64,000 bases of DNA from Pristionchus mayeri (Eukaryota; Nematoda; Chromadorea; Rhabditida; Neodiplogasteridae): the NCBI GenBank assembly GCA_036245805.1, contig BTRK01000002.1, forward strand, positions 43,754,661 through 43,818,660, in the 5' to 3' direction. This document shows positions 35,101-48,700 of this stretch, piece after piece. Made by a program: the position numbers and the translations under genes. The notes under the pieces are model-generated. The model saw only the letters and a program-made list of their open reading frames with translations. It made no database searches and was not told the origin of the DNA. Within the stretch, counting starts at the first letter, position 1; the number at the start of each line of letters is the position of its first letter.

Positions 35101-38100
35101 CTGGCAGACGCTGAGTATGCCCACGCATCACAACCTCTGAGTTGCCATAACATGAATTCTAACCATAAACTTTCGTCCAAATAAATAAAGGATAGTGATA
35201 ATTCTATGTTCTAGCATATTTTCATAGCAAAAGCCTATTCATTACCTCATCGAATGCGAAATCGAGTCGTGACTGGCAGACGCAGAGTATGCCCACGCAT
35301 CACAGCCTCTGAGTTGCCATAACATGAATTATAACCATGAACTTTCCTCAAAATAAATAAAGGATGGTGATAATGCTATGTTCTAACATATTTTCATAGC
35401 AAAAGCCTATTCATTACCTCATCGAATGCGAAATCGAGTCGTGACTGGCAGACGCTGAGTATGCCCACGCATCACAACCTCTGAGTTGCCATAACATGAA
35501 TTATAACCATGAACTTTCCTCAAAATAAATGAAGGATAGTGATAATGCTATGTTCTAACATATTTTCATAGCAAAAGCCTATTCATTACCTCATCGAATG
35601 CGAAATCGAGTCGTGACTGGCAGACGCTGAGTATGCCCACGCATCACAACCTCTGAGTTGCCATAACATAAATTATAACCATGAACTTTCCTCAAAATAA
35701 ATGAAGGATAGTGATAATGCTATGTTCTAACATCTTTTCATAGCAAAAGCCTATTCATTACCTCATCGAATGCGAAATCGAGTCGTGACTGGCAGACGCT
35801 GAGTATGCCCACGCATCACAACCTCTGAGTTGCCATAACATGAATTCTAACCATAAACTTTCGTCCAAATAAATAAAGGATAGTGATAATTCTATGTTCT
35901 AGCATATTTTCATAGCAAAAGCCTATTCATTATCTCATCGAATGCGAAATCGAGTCGTGACTGGCAGACGCTGAGTATGCCCACGCATCACAACCTCTGA
36001 GTTGCCATAACATGAATTATAACCATGAAATTTCCTCAAAATAAATGAAGGATAGTGATAATGCTATGTTCTAACATATTTTCATAGCAAAAGCCTATTC
36101 ATTACCTCATCGAATGCGAAATCGAGTCGTGACTGGCAGACGCTGAGTATGCCCACGCATCACAACCTCTGAGTTGCCATAACATAAATTCTAACCGTGA
36201 ACTTTCCTCCAAATGAATAAAGGATAATGATAATACTATGTTCAAACATATTTTCATAGCAAAAACCTATTCATTATCTCATCGAATGCGAAATCGAATC
36301 ATGACTGGCAGACGCTGAGTATGTCCACGCATCACAACCTCTGAGTTGCCATGACATGAATTATAACCATGATCTTTCCTCAAAATAAATGAAGGATAGT
36401 GATAATGCTATGTTCTAACTTCTTTTCATAGCAAAAGCCTATTCATTACCTCATCGAATGCGAAATCGAGTCGTGACTGGCAGACGCTGAGTATGCCCAC
36501 GCATCACAACCTCTGAGTTGCCATAACATAAATTATAACCATGAACTTTCCTCAAAATAAATGAAGGATAGTGATAATGCTATGTTCTAATATCTTTTCA
36601 TAGCAAAAGCCTATTCATTACCTCATCGAATGCGAAATCGAGTCGTGACTGGCAGACGCTGAGTATGCCCACGCATCACAACCTCTGAGTTGCCATAACA
36701 TGAATTCTAACCATAAACTTTCGTCCAAATAAATAAAGGATAGTGATAATGCTATGTTCTAACATCTTTTCATAGCAAAAGCCTATTCATTACCTCATCG
36801 AATGCGAAATCGAGTCGTGACTGGCAGACGCTGAGTATGCCCACGCATCACAACCTCTGAGTTGCCATAACATGAATTCTAACCATAAACTTTCGTCCAA
36901 ATAAATAAAGGATAGTGATAATGCTATGTTCTAACATCTTTTCATAGCAAAAGCCTATTCATTACCTCATCGAATGCGAAATCGAGTCGTGACTGGCAGA
37001 CGCTGAGTATGCCCACGCATCACAACCTCTGAGTTGCCATAACATAAATTATAACCATGAACTTTCCTCAAAATAAATGAAGGATAGTGATAATGCTATG
37101 TTCTAACATCTTTTCATAGCAAAAGCCTATTCATTACCTCATCGAATGCGAAATCGAGTCGTGACTGGCAGACGCTGAGTATGCCCACGCATCACAGCCT
37201 CTGAGTTGCCATAACATGAATTATAACCATGAACTTTCCTCAAAATAAATGAAGGATAGTGATAATGCTATGTTCTAACATATTTTCATAGCAAAAGCCT
37301 ATTCATTACCTCATCGAATGCGAAATCGAGTCGTGACTGGCAGACGCTGAGTATGCCCACGCATCACAACCTCTGAGTTGCCATAACATGAATTATAACC
37401 ATGAACTTTCCTCAAAATAAATGAAGGATAGTGATAATGCTATGTTCTAACATATTTTCATAGCAAAAGCCTATTCATTACCTCATCGAATGCGAAATCG
37501 AGTCGTGACTGGCAGACGCTGAGTATGCCCACGCATCACAACCTCTGAGTTGCCATAAAATGAATTATAACCATGAACTTTCCTCAAAATAAATGAAGGA
37601 TAGTGATAATACTATGTTCTAACATATTTTCATAGCAAAAGCCTATTCATTATCTCATCGAATGCGAAATCGAGTCGTGACTGGCAGACGCTGAGTATGC
37701 CCACGCATCACAACCTCTGAGTTGCCATAACATAAATTATAACCATGAACTTTCCTCAAAATAAATGAAGGATAGTGATAATGCTATGTTATAACATCTT
37801 TTCATAGCAAAAGCCTATTCATTACCTCATCGAATGCGAAATCGAGTCGTGACTGGCAGACGCAGAGTATGCCCACGCATCACAGCCTCTGAGTTGCCAT
37901 AACATGAATTATAACCATGAACTTTCCTCAAAATAAATGAAGGATGGTGATAATGCTATGTTCTAACATATTTTCATAGCAAAAGCCTATTCATTACCTC
38001 ATCGAATGCGAAATCGAGTCGTGACTGGCAGACGCTGAGTATGCCCACGCATCACAACCTCTGAGTTGCCATAACATGAATTATAACCATGAACTTTCCT

Positions 38101-41100
38101 CAAAATAAATGAAGGATAGTGATAATGCTATGTTCTAACATATTTTCATAGCAAAAGCCTATTCATTACCTCATCGAATGCGAAATCGAGTCGTGACTGG
38201 CAGACGCTGAGTATGCCCACGCATCACAACCTCTGAGTTGCCATAACATAAATTATAACCATGAACTTTCCTCAAAATAAATGAAGGATAGTGATAATGC
38301 TATGTTCTAACATCTTTTCATAGCAAAAGCCTATTCATTACCTCATCGAATGCGAAATCGAGTCGTGACTGGCAGACGCTGAGTATGCCCACGCATCACA
38401 ACCTCTGAGTTGCCATAACATGAATTATAACCATGAACTTTCCTCAAAATAAATGAAGGATAGTGATAATGCTATGTTCTAACATATTTTCATAGCAAAA
38501 GCCTATTCATTACCTCATCGAATGCGAAATCGAGTCGTGACTGGCAGACGCTGAGTATGCCCACGCATCACAACCTCTGAGTTGCCATAAAATGAATTAT
38601 AACCATGAACTTTCCTCAAAATAAATGAAGGATAGTGATAATACTATGTTCTAACATATTTTCATAGCAAAAGCCTATTCATTACCTCATCGAATGCGAA
38701 ATCGAGTCGTGACTGGCAGACGCTGAGTATGCCCACGCATCACAACCTCTGAGTTGCCATAACATAAATTATAACCATGAACTTTCCTCAAAATAAATGA
38801 AGGATAGTGATAATGCTATGTTCTAACATCTTTTCATAGCAAAAGCCTATTCATTACCTCATCGAATGCGAAATCGAGTCGTGACTGGCAGACGCTGAGT
38901 ATGCCCACGCATCACAACCTCTGAGTTGCCATAACATGAATTCTAACCATAAACTTTCGTCCAAATAAATAAAGGATAGTGATAATTCTATGTTCTAGCA
39001 TATTTTCATAGCAAAAGCCTATTCATTATCTCATCGAATGCGAAATCGAGTCGTGACTGGCAGACGCTGAGTATGCCCACGCATCACAACCTCTGAGTTG
39101 CCATAACATGAATTATAACCATGAAATTTCCTCAAAATAAATGAAGGATAGTGATAATGCTATGTTCTAACATATTTTCATAGCAAAAGCCTATTCATTA
39201 CCTCATCGAATGCGAAATCGAGTCGTGACTGGCAGACGCTGAGTATGCCCACGCATCACAACCTCTGAGTTGCCATAACATAAATTATAACCATGAACTT
39301 TCCTCAAAATAAATGAAGGATAGTGATAATGCTATGTTCTAACATCTTTTCATAGCAAAAGCCTATTCATTACCTCATCGAATGCGAAATCGAGTCGTGA
39401 CTGGCAGACGCTGAGTATGCCCACGCATCACAACCTCTGAGTTGCCATAACATGAATTCTAACCATAAACTTTCGTCCAAATAAATAAAGGATAGTGATA
39501 ATTCTATGTTCTAGCATATTTTCATAGCAAAAGCCTATTCATTATCTCATCGAATGCGAAATCGAGTCGTGACTGGCAGACGCTGAGTATGCCCACGCAT
39601 CACAACCTCTGAGTTGCCATAACATGAATTATAACCATGAAATTTCCTCAAAATAAATGAAGGATAGTGATAATGCTATGTTCTAACATATTTTCATAGC
39701 AAAAGCCTATTCATTACCTCATCGAATGCGAAATCGAGTCGTGACTGGCAGACGCTGAGTATGCCCACGCATCACAACCTCTGAGTTGCCATAACATGAA
39801 TTCTAACCGTGAACTTTCCTCCAAATGAATAAAGGATAATGATAATACTATGTTCAAACATATTTTCATAGCAAAAACCTATTCATTATCTCATCGAATG
39901 CGAAATCGAATCATGACTGGCAGACGCTGAGTATGTCCACGCATCACAACCTCTGAGTTGCCATAACATGAATTATAACCATGATCTTTCCTCAAAATAA
40001 ATGAAGGATAGTGATAATGCTATGTTCTAACATCTTTTCATAGCAAAAGCCTATTCATTACCTCATCGAATGCGAAATCGAGTCGTGACTGGCAGACGCT
40101 GAGTATGCCCACGCATCACAACCTCTGAGTTGCCATAACATAAATTATAACCATGAACTTTCCTCAAAATAAATGAAGGATAGTGATAATGCTATGTTCT
40201 AATATCTTTTCATAGCAAAAGCCTATTCATTACCTCATCGAATGCGAAATCGAGTCGTGACTGGCAGACGCTGAGTATGCCCACGCATCACAACCTCTGA
40301 GTTGCCATAACATGAATTATAACCATGAACTTTCCTCAAAATAAATGAAGGATAGTGATAATGCTATGTTCTAACATATTTTCATAGCAAAAGCCTATTC
40401 ATTACCTCATCGAATGCGAAATCGAGTCGTGACTGGCAGACGCTGAGTATGCCCACGCATCACAACCTCTGAGTTGCCATAACATGAATTCTAACCGTGA
40501 ACTTTCCTCCAAATGAATAAAGGATAGTGATAATACTATGTTCAAACATATTTTCATAGCAAAAACCTATTCATTATCTCATCGAATGCGAAATCGAGTC
40601 ATGACTGGCAGACGCTGAGTATGTCCACGCATCACAACCTCTGAGTTGCCATAACATGAATTATAACCATGAACTTTCCTCAAAATAAATGAAGGATAGT
40701 GATAATGCTATGTTCAAACATCTTTTCATAGCAAAAGCCTATTCATTACCTCATCGAATGCGAAATCGAGTCGTGACTGGCAGACGCTGAGTATGCCCAC
40801 GCATCACAACCTCTGAGTTGCCATAACATGAATTCTAACCATAAACTTTCGTCCAAATAAATAAAGGATAGTGATAATTCTATGTTCTAGCATATTTTCA
40901 TAGCAAAAGCCTATTCATTATCTCATCGAATGCGAAATCGAGTCGTGACTGGCAGACGCTGAGTATGCCCACGCATCACAACCTCTGAGTTGCCATAACA
41001 TGAATTATAACCATGAACTTTCCTCAAAATAAATGAAGGATAGTGATAATGCTATGTTCTAACATATTTTCATAGCAAAAGCCTATTCATTACCTCATCG

Positions 41101-42732
41101 AATGCGAAATCGAGTCGTGACTGGCAGACGCTGAGTATGCCCACGCATCACAACCTCTGAGTTGCCATAACATGAATTCTAACCGTGAACTTTCCTCCAA
41201 ATGAATAAAGGATAGTGATAATACTATGTTCAAACATATTTTCATAGCAAAAACCTATTCATTATCTCATCGAATGCGAAATCGAGTCATGACTGGCAGA
41301 CGCTGAGTATGTCCACGCATCACAACCTCTGAGTTGCCATAACATGAATTATAACCATGAACTTTCCTCAAAATAAATGAAGGATAGTGATAATGCTATG
41401 TTCAAACATCTTTTCATAGCAAAAGCCTATTCATTACCTCATCGAATGCGAAATCGAGTCGTGACTGGCAGACGCTGAGTATGCCCACGCATCACAACCT
41501 CTGAGTTGCCATAACATGAATTCTAACCATAAACTTTCGTCCAAATAAATAAAGGATAGTGATAATGCTATGTTCTAACATCTTTTCATAGCAAAAGCCT
41601 ATTCATTACCTCATCGAATGCGAAATCGAGTCGTGACTGGCAGACGCTGAGTATGCCCACGCATCACAACCTCTGAGTTGCCATAACATAAATTATAACC
41701 ATGAACTTTCCTCAAAATAAATGAAGGATAGTGATAATGCTATGTTCTAACATCTTTTCATAGCAAAAGCCTATTCATTACCTCATCGAATGCGAAATCG
41801 AGTCGTGACTGGCAGACGCTGAGTATGCCCACGCATCACAACCTCTGAGTTGCCATAACATAAATTATAACCATGAACTTTCCTCAAAATAAATGAAGGA
41901 TAGTGATAATGCTATGTTCTAACATCTTTTTATAGCAAAAGCCTATTCATTACCTCATCGAATGCGAAATCGAGTCGTGACTGGCAGACGCAGAGTATGC
42001 CCACTCATCACAGCCTCTGAGTTGCCATAACATGAATTATAACCATGAACTTTCCTCAAAATAAATGAAGGATAGTGATAATGCTATGTTCTAACATCTT
42101 TTCATAGCAAAAGCCTATTCATTACCTCATCGAATGCGAAATCGAGTCGTGACTGGCAGACGCTGAGTATGCCCACGCATCACAACCTCTGAGTTGCCAT
42201 AACATAAATTATAACCATGAACTTTCCTCAAAATAAATGAAGGATAGTGATAATGCTATGTTCTAACATCTTTTTATAGCAAAAGCCTATTCATTACCTC
42301 ATCGAATGCGAAATCGAGTCGTGACTGGCAGACGCAGAGTATGCCCACTCATCACAGCCTCTGAGTTGCCATAACATGAATTATAACCATGAACTTTCCT
42401 CAAAATAAATGAAGGATAGTGATAATGCTATGTTCTAACATATTTTCATAGCAAAAGCCTATTCATTACCTCATCGAATGCGAAATCGAGTCGTGACTGG
42501 CAGACGCTGAGTATGCCCACGCATCACAACCTCTGAGTTGCCATAACATGAATTCTAACCATGAACTTTCGTCCAAATAAATAAAGGACAGTGATAATAC
42601 TATGTTCTAACATATTTTCATAGCAAAAGCCTATTCATTATCTCATCAAATGCGAAATCGTGTCGTGACTGGCAGACGCTGAGTATGCCCACGCATCACA
42701 ATCTCTGAGTTGCCATAACATGAACTCTCACC

Positions 42733-45700
42733 GTCCCCAGCAGCACCTTGCGTCCCCAGCAGCACCTTGTGCACTCTGTTGGCTCACCTGGCATACTCTC
42801 ACCTGGCATACTCTGTTGGCTCAGCTGGCATACTCCGTTGACTCACCTGGCATACTCTATCGGCTCACCTGGCGTTGTGTCCCCAGCAGCACGTTGTGTC
42901 CCCAGCAGCACCTTGTGTCCCCAGCAGCACTTTGTGTCCCCAGCAGCACCTTGTGTGCCCAGCAGCACCTTGTGTCCCCAGCAGTACCTTGTGTCCCCAG
43001 CAGCACCTTGTGTCCCCAGCAGCACCTTGTGCACTCTGTTGGCTCACCTGGCATACTCTCACCTGGCATACTCTGTTGGCTCACCTGGCATACTCTGTTG
43101 ACTCACCTGGCACACTCTGTTGGCTCACCTGGCATACTCTGTTGGATCACCTGGTATACTCTGTTGGCTCACCTGGCATACTCTGTTGGCTCACCTGGCA
43201 TACTCTTTTTTCTCACCTGGCTTACTATGTCGGCTCACCTGGCATACTCTCTCCTGGCATACTATGTTGACTCACCTGGCATACTCTGTTGACTCACCTG
43301 GCATACTCTATCGGCTCACCTGGCCTTGTGTCCCCAGCAGCACCTTTTGTCCCCAGCAGCACCTTGTGTCCCCAGCAGCACCTTGTGTCCCCAGCAACAC
43401 CTTGTGTCTCCAGCAACATCTTGTGTCCCCAGGAAAACCTTGTGTCCCCAGCAGTACCTTGCGTCCCCAGCAGCACCTTGTGTCCCGAGCAGCACCTTGT
43501 GTCCCCAGCAGCACCTTGTGCACTCTGTTGGCTCACCTGGCATACTCTCACCTGGCATACTATGTTGACTCACCTGGCATACTCTGTTGACTCACCTGGC
43601 ATACTCTGTTGGTTCACCTGGCCTTGTGTCCCCAGCAGCACCTTTTGTCCCCAGCAGCACCTTGTGTCCCCAGCAGCACCTTGTATCCCCAGGAACACAT
43701 TGTGTCCCCAGCAGCACCTTGAGTCCCCTGCAGCACCTTGTGTCCCCAGCAGCACCTTGTGTCCCCAGCAGCACCTTGTGTCCCCAGCAGCACCTTGTGT
43801 CCCCAGCAGCATCTTGTGTCCCCAGCAGCACCTTGTGTCCCCAGCTGCACATTGTGTCCCCAGCAGCACCTTGTGTCCCCAGCAGCACCTTGTGTCCCCA
43901 GCAACACCTTGTGTCCCCAGCAGTACCTTGTGTCCCCAGCAGCACCTTGTGCACTCTGTTGGCTCACCTGGCATACTCTCACCTGGCATACTATGTTGAC
44001 TCACCTGGCATACTCTGTTGACTCACCTGGCATACGCTGTTGGCTCAGCTGGCATACGCCGTTGACTCACCTGGCATACTCTATCGGCTCACCTGGCGTT
44101 GTGTCCCCAGCAGCACCTTCTGTCCCCAGCAGCACCTTGTGTCCCCAGCAGCACCTTGTGTCCCCAGCAGCACCTTGTATCCCCAGCAACACATTGTGTC
44201 CCCGGCAACACCTTGTGTCCCCAGCAGCACCTTGTGTCCCCAGCAACACCTTGTGTCCCCAGCAGTACCTTGTGTCCCCAGCAGCACCTTGTGCACTCTG
44301 TTGGCTCATCTGGCATACTCTCACCTGGCATACTATGTTGACTCACCTGGCATACTCTGTTGACTCACCTGGCATACGCTGTTGGCTCAGCTGGCATACG
44401 CCGTTGACTCACCTGGCACTCTATCGGCTCACCTGGCGTTGTGTCCCCAGCAGCACCTTCTGTCCCCAGCAGCACCTTGTGTCCCCAGCAGCACCTTCTG
44501 TCCCCAGCAGCACCTTGTATCCCCAGCAACGTGTCCCCGGCAACACCTTGTGTCCCCAGCAGCACCTTGTGTCCCCAGCAACACCTTGTGTCCCCAGCAG
44601 TACCTTGTGTCCCCAGCAGCACCTTGTGCACTCTGTTGGCTCATCTGGCATACTCTCACCTGGCATACTATGTTGACTCACCTGGCATACTCTGTTGACT
44701 CACCTGGCACACTCTGTTGGCTCACCTGGCATACTCTGTTGGATCACCTGGTATATTCTGTTGGCTCACCTGGCATACTCTGTTGGCTCACCTGGCATAC
44801 TCTGTTGGATCACCTGGTATACTCTGTTGGCTCACCTGGCATACTCTGTTGACTCACCTGGCACTCTATCGGCTCACCTGGCGTTGTGTCCCCAGCAGCA
44901 CCTTCTGTCCCCAGCAGCACCTTGTGTCCCCAGCAGCACCTTGTGTCCCCAGCAGCACCTTGTATCCCCAGCAACACATTGTGTCCCCGGCAACACCTTG
45001 TGGCCCCAGCAGCACCTTGTTCACTCTGTTGGCTCACCTGGCATAATCTGTTGGATCACCTGGTATACTCTGTTGGCTCACCTGGCATACTCTGTTGGCT
45101 CACCTGGCTTACTATGTCGGCTCACCTGGCATACTCTCACCTGGCATACTCCGTTGGCTCACCTGGCATACTCTGTTGACTCACCTGGCATACTCTATCG
45201 GCTCACCTGGCCTTGTGTCCCCAGCAGCACCTTGTGTCCCCAGCATCACCTTTTGTCCCCAGCAGTACCTTGTGTCCCCAGCAGCACCTTGTGCACTCTG
45301 TTGGCTCACCTGGCATACTCTCACCTGGCATACTATGTTGACTCACCTGGCATACTCTGTTGACTCACCTGGCATACGCTGTTGGCTCAGCTGGCATACG
45401 CCGTTGACTCACCTGGCATACTCTATCGGCTCACCTGGCGTTGTGTCCCCAGCAGCACCTTCTGTCCCCAGCAGCACCTTGTGTCCCCAGCAGCACCTTG
45501 TGTCCCCAGCAGCACCTTGTATCCCCAGCAACACATTGTGTCCCCGGCAACACCTTGTGTCCCCAGCAGCACCTTGTGTCCCCAGCAACACCTTGTGTCC
45601 CCAGCAGTACCTTGTGTCCCCAGCAGCACCTTGTGCACTCTGTTGGCTCATCTGGCATACTCTCACCTGGCATACTATGTCGGCTCACCTGGCATACTCT

Positions 45701-48700
45701 CACCTGGCATACTATGTTGACTCACTTGGCATACTCTGTTGACTCACCTGGCATACTCTGTTGGATCACCTGGTATACTCTGTTGGCTCACCTGGCATAC
45801 TCTGTTGGTTCACCTGGCCTTGTGTCCCCAGCAGCACCTTTTGTCCCCAGCAGCACCTTGTGCACTCTGTTGGCTCATCTGGCATACTCTCACCTGGCAT
45901 ACTATGTCGGCTCACCTGGCATACTCTCACCTGGCATACTATGTTGACTCACTTGGCATACTCTGTTGACTCACCTGGCATACTCTGTTGGATCACCTGG
46001 TATACTCTGTTGGCTCACCTGGCATACTCTGTTGGTTCACCTGGCCTTGTGTCCCCAGCAGCACCTTTTGTCCCCAGCAGCACCTTGTGTCCCCAGCAGC
46101 ACCTTGTATCCCCAGGAACACATTGTGTCCCCAGCAACATAGTAAGCCAGGTGAGCCAACAGAGTATGCCAGGTGAGCCAACAGAGTATGCCAGGTGAGC
46201 CAACAGAGTATACCTTGTATCCCCAGGAACACATTGTGTCCTATCGGCTCACCTGGCCTTGTGTCCCCAGCAGCACCTTGTGTCCCCAGCAGCACCTTTT
46301 GTCCCCAGCAGCACCTTGTGTCCCCAGCAGCACCTTGTGTCCCGAGCAGCACCTTGTGTCCCCAGCAGCACCTTGTGCACTCTGTTGGCTCACCTGGCAT
46401 ACTCTCACCTGGCATACTATGTTGACTCACTTGGCATACTCTGTTGACTCACCTGGCATACTCTGTTGGCTCAGCTGGCATACTCCGTTGACTCACCTGG
46501 CATACTCTATCGGATCACCTGTAATTGTGTCCCCAGGAAGACATTGTGTCCCCAGGAACACATTGTGTCCCCAGCAACACCTTGTGTCCCCAGCAGCACC
46601 TTGTGTCCCCAGCATCACCTTGTGTCCCCAGCAGCACCTTGTGTCCCCAGCAGCATCTTGTGTCCCCAGCAGCAGCTTGTGTCCCCAGCTGCACATTGTG
46701 TCCCCAGCAGCACCTTGTGTCCCCAGCAGCACCTTGTGTCCCCAGCAACACCTTGTGTCCCCAGCAGCACCTTGTGTCCCCAGCAGCACCTTGTTCACTC
46801 TGTTGGCTCACCTGGCATACTCTGTTGGATCACCTGGTATACTCTGTTGGCTCACCTGGCATTGTGTCCCCAGGAACACATTGTGTCCCCAGCAACACCT
46901 TGTGTCCCCAGCAGCACCTTGTGTCCTCAGCAGCACCTTGTGTCCCCAGCAGCACCTTGTGTCCCCAGCAGCATCTTGCGTCCCCAGCAACACCTTGTGT
47001 CCCCAGCAACACCTTGTGTCCCCATGAACACCTTGTGTCCCTAGCAGTACCTTGTGTCCCCAGCAGCACCTTGTGTCCCCAGCAGTACCTTGTGTACCCA
47101 GCAGCACCTTGTGCACTCTGTTGGCTCACCTGGCATACTCTGTTGGCTCAGCTGGCATACTCCGTTGACTCACCTGGCATACTCTATCGGATCACCTGGA
47201 ATTGTGTCCCCAGGAAGACATTGTGTCCCCAGGAACACATTGTGTCCCCAGCAACACCTTGTGTCCCCAGCAGCACCTTGTGTCCCCAGCAGCACCTTGT
47301 GTCCCCAGCAGCACCTTGTGTCCCCAGCAGCATCTTGTGTCCCCAGCAGCACCTTGTGTCCCTAGCTGCACATTGTGTCCCCAGCAGCACCTTGTGTCCC
47401 CAGCAGCACCTTGTGTCCCCAGCAACACCTTGTGTCCCCAGCAGCACCTTGTGCACTCTGTTGGCTCACCTGGCATACTCTCACCTGGCATACTATGTTG
47501 ACTCACCTGGCATACTCTGTTGACTCACCTGGCATACGCTGTTGGTTCACCTGGCATTCTCTGTTGACTCACCTGGCATACTCTGTTGGCTCAGCTGGCA
47601 TACGCCGTTGACTCACCTGGCATACTCTATCGGCTCACCTGGCGTTGTGTCCCCAGCAGCACCTTCTGTCCCCAGCAGCACCTTGTGTCCCCAGCAACAC
47701 CTTGTGTCCCCAGCAGCACCTTGTGTCCCCAGCAGCACCTTGTTCACTCTGTTGACTCACCTGGCATACTCTGTTGGATCACCTGGTATACTCTGTTGGC
47801 TCACCTGGCATTGTGTCCCCAGGAACACATTGTGTCCCCAGCAACACCTTGTGTCCCCAGCAGCACCTTGTGTCCTCAGCAGCACCTTGTGTCCCCAGCA
47901 GCACCTTGTGTCCCCAGCAGCATCTTGCGTCCCCAGCAACACCTTGTGTCCCCAGCAACACCTTGTGTCCCCATGAACACCTTGTGTCCCCAGCAGCACC
48001 TTGTGTCCTCAGCAGCACCTTGTGTCCCCAGCAGCACCTTGTGTCCCCAGCAGTACCTTGTGTCCCCAGCAGCACCTTGTGTCCCCAGCAGTACCTTGTG
48101 TACCCAGCAGCACCTTGTGCACTCTGTTGGCTCACCTGGCATACTCTGTTGGCTCAGCTGGCATACTCCGTTGACTCACCTGGCATACTCTATCGGATCA
48201 CCTGGAATTGTGTCCCCAGGAAGACATTGTGTCCCCAGGAACACATTGTGTCCCCAGCAACACCTTGTGTCCCCAGCAGCACCTTGTGTCCCCAGCAGCA
48301 CCTTGTGTCCCCAGCAGCACCTTGTGTCCCCAGCAGCATCTTGTGTCCCCAGCAGCACCTTGTGTCCCTAGCTGCACATTGTGTCCCCAGCAGCACCTTG
48401 TGTCCCCAGCAACACCTTGTGTCCCCAGCAGCACCTTGTGCACTCTGTTGGCTCACCTGGCATACTCTCACCTAGCATACTATGTTGACTCACCTGGCAT
48501 ACTCTGTTGACTCACCTGGCATACGCTGTTGGTTCACCTGGCATTCTCTGTTGACTCACCTGGCATACTCTGTTGGCTCAGCTGGCATACGCCGTTGACT
48601 CACCTGGCATACTCTATCGGCTCACCTGGCGTTGTGTCCCCAGCAGCACCTTCTGTCCCCAGCAGCACCTTGTGTCCCCAGCAGCACCTTGTGTCCCCAG

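Larger units (their letters stand above)
17249..42732. repeat. 172-bp satellite array, about 150 monomers
   Basis: A single monomer is repeated head to tail for 25.5 kb. Anchoring on TGTTCTAACA, the first copy is at 17291 and the last at 42603. The distance equals exactly 145 units of 172 plus four short units of 93, so net indels are essentially absent. Two main subfamilies occur. Up to about 24.19 kb units mostly read AATTCTAACCATGAACTTTC with CAAATAAATAAAGG. From there to about 42.54 kb they mostly read AATTATAACC with AAAATAAATGAAGG and ATGCTATG. The last unit reverts to the first type. No open frame longer than about 60 codons occurs. The monomer length is close to one nucleosome plus linker. 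Confidence 0.97.

Noticed and set aside
17249..42732. Centromere assignment for the 172-bp satellite
   Set aside because: Monomer length alone is not evidence, and most nematode chromosomes are holocentric. It is kept as a satellite only.
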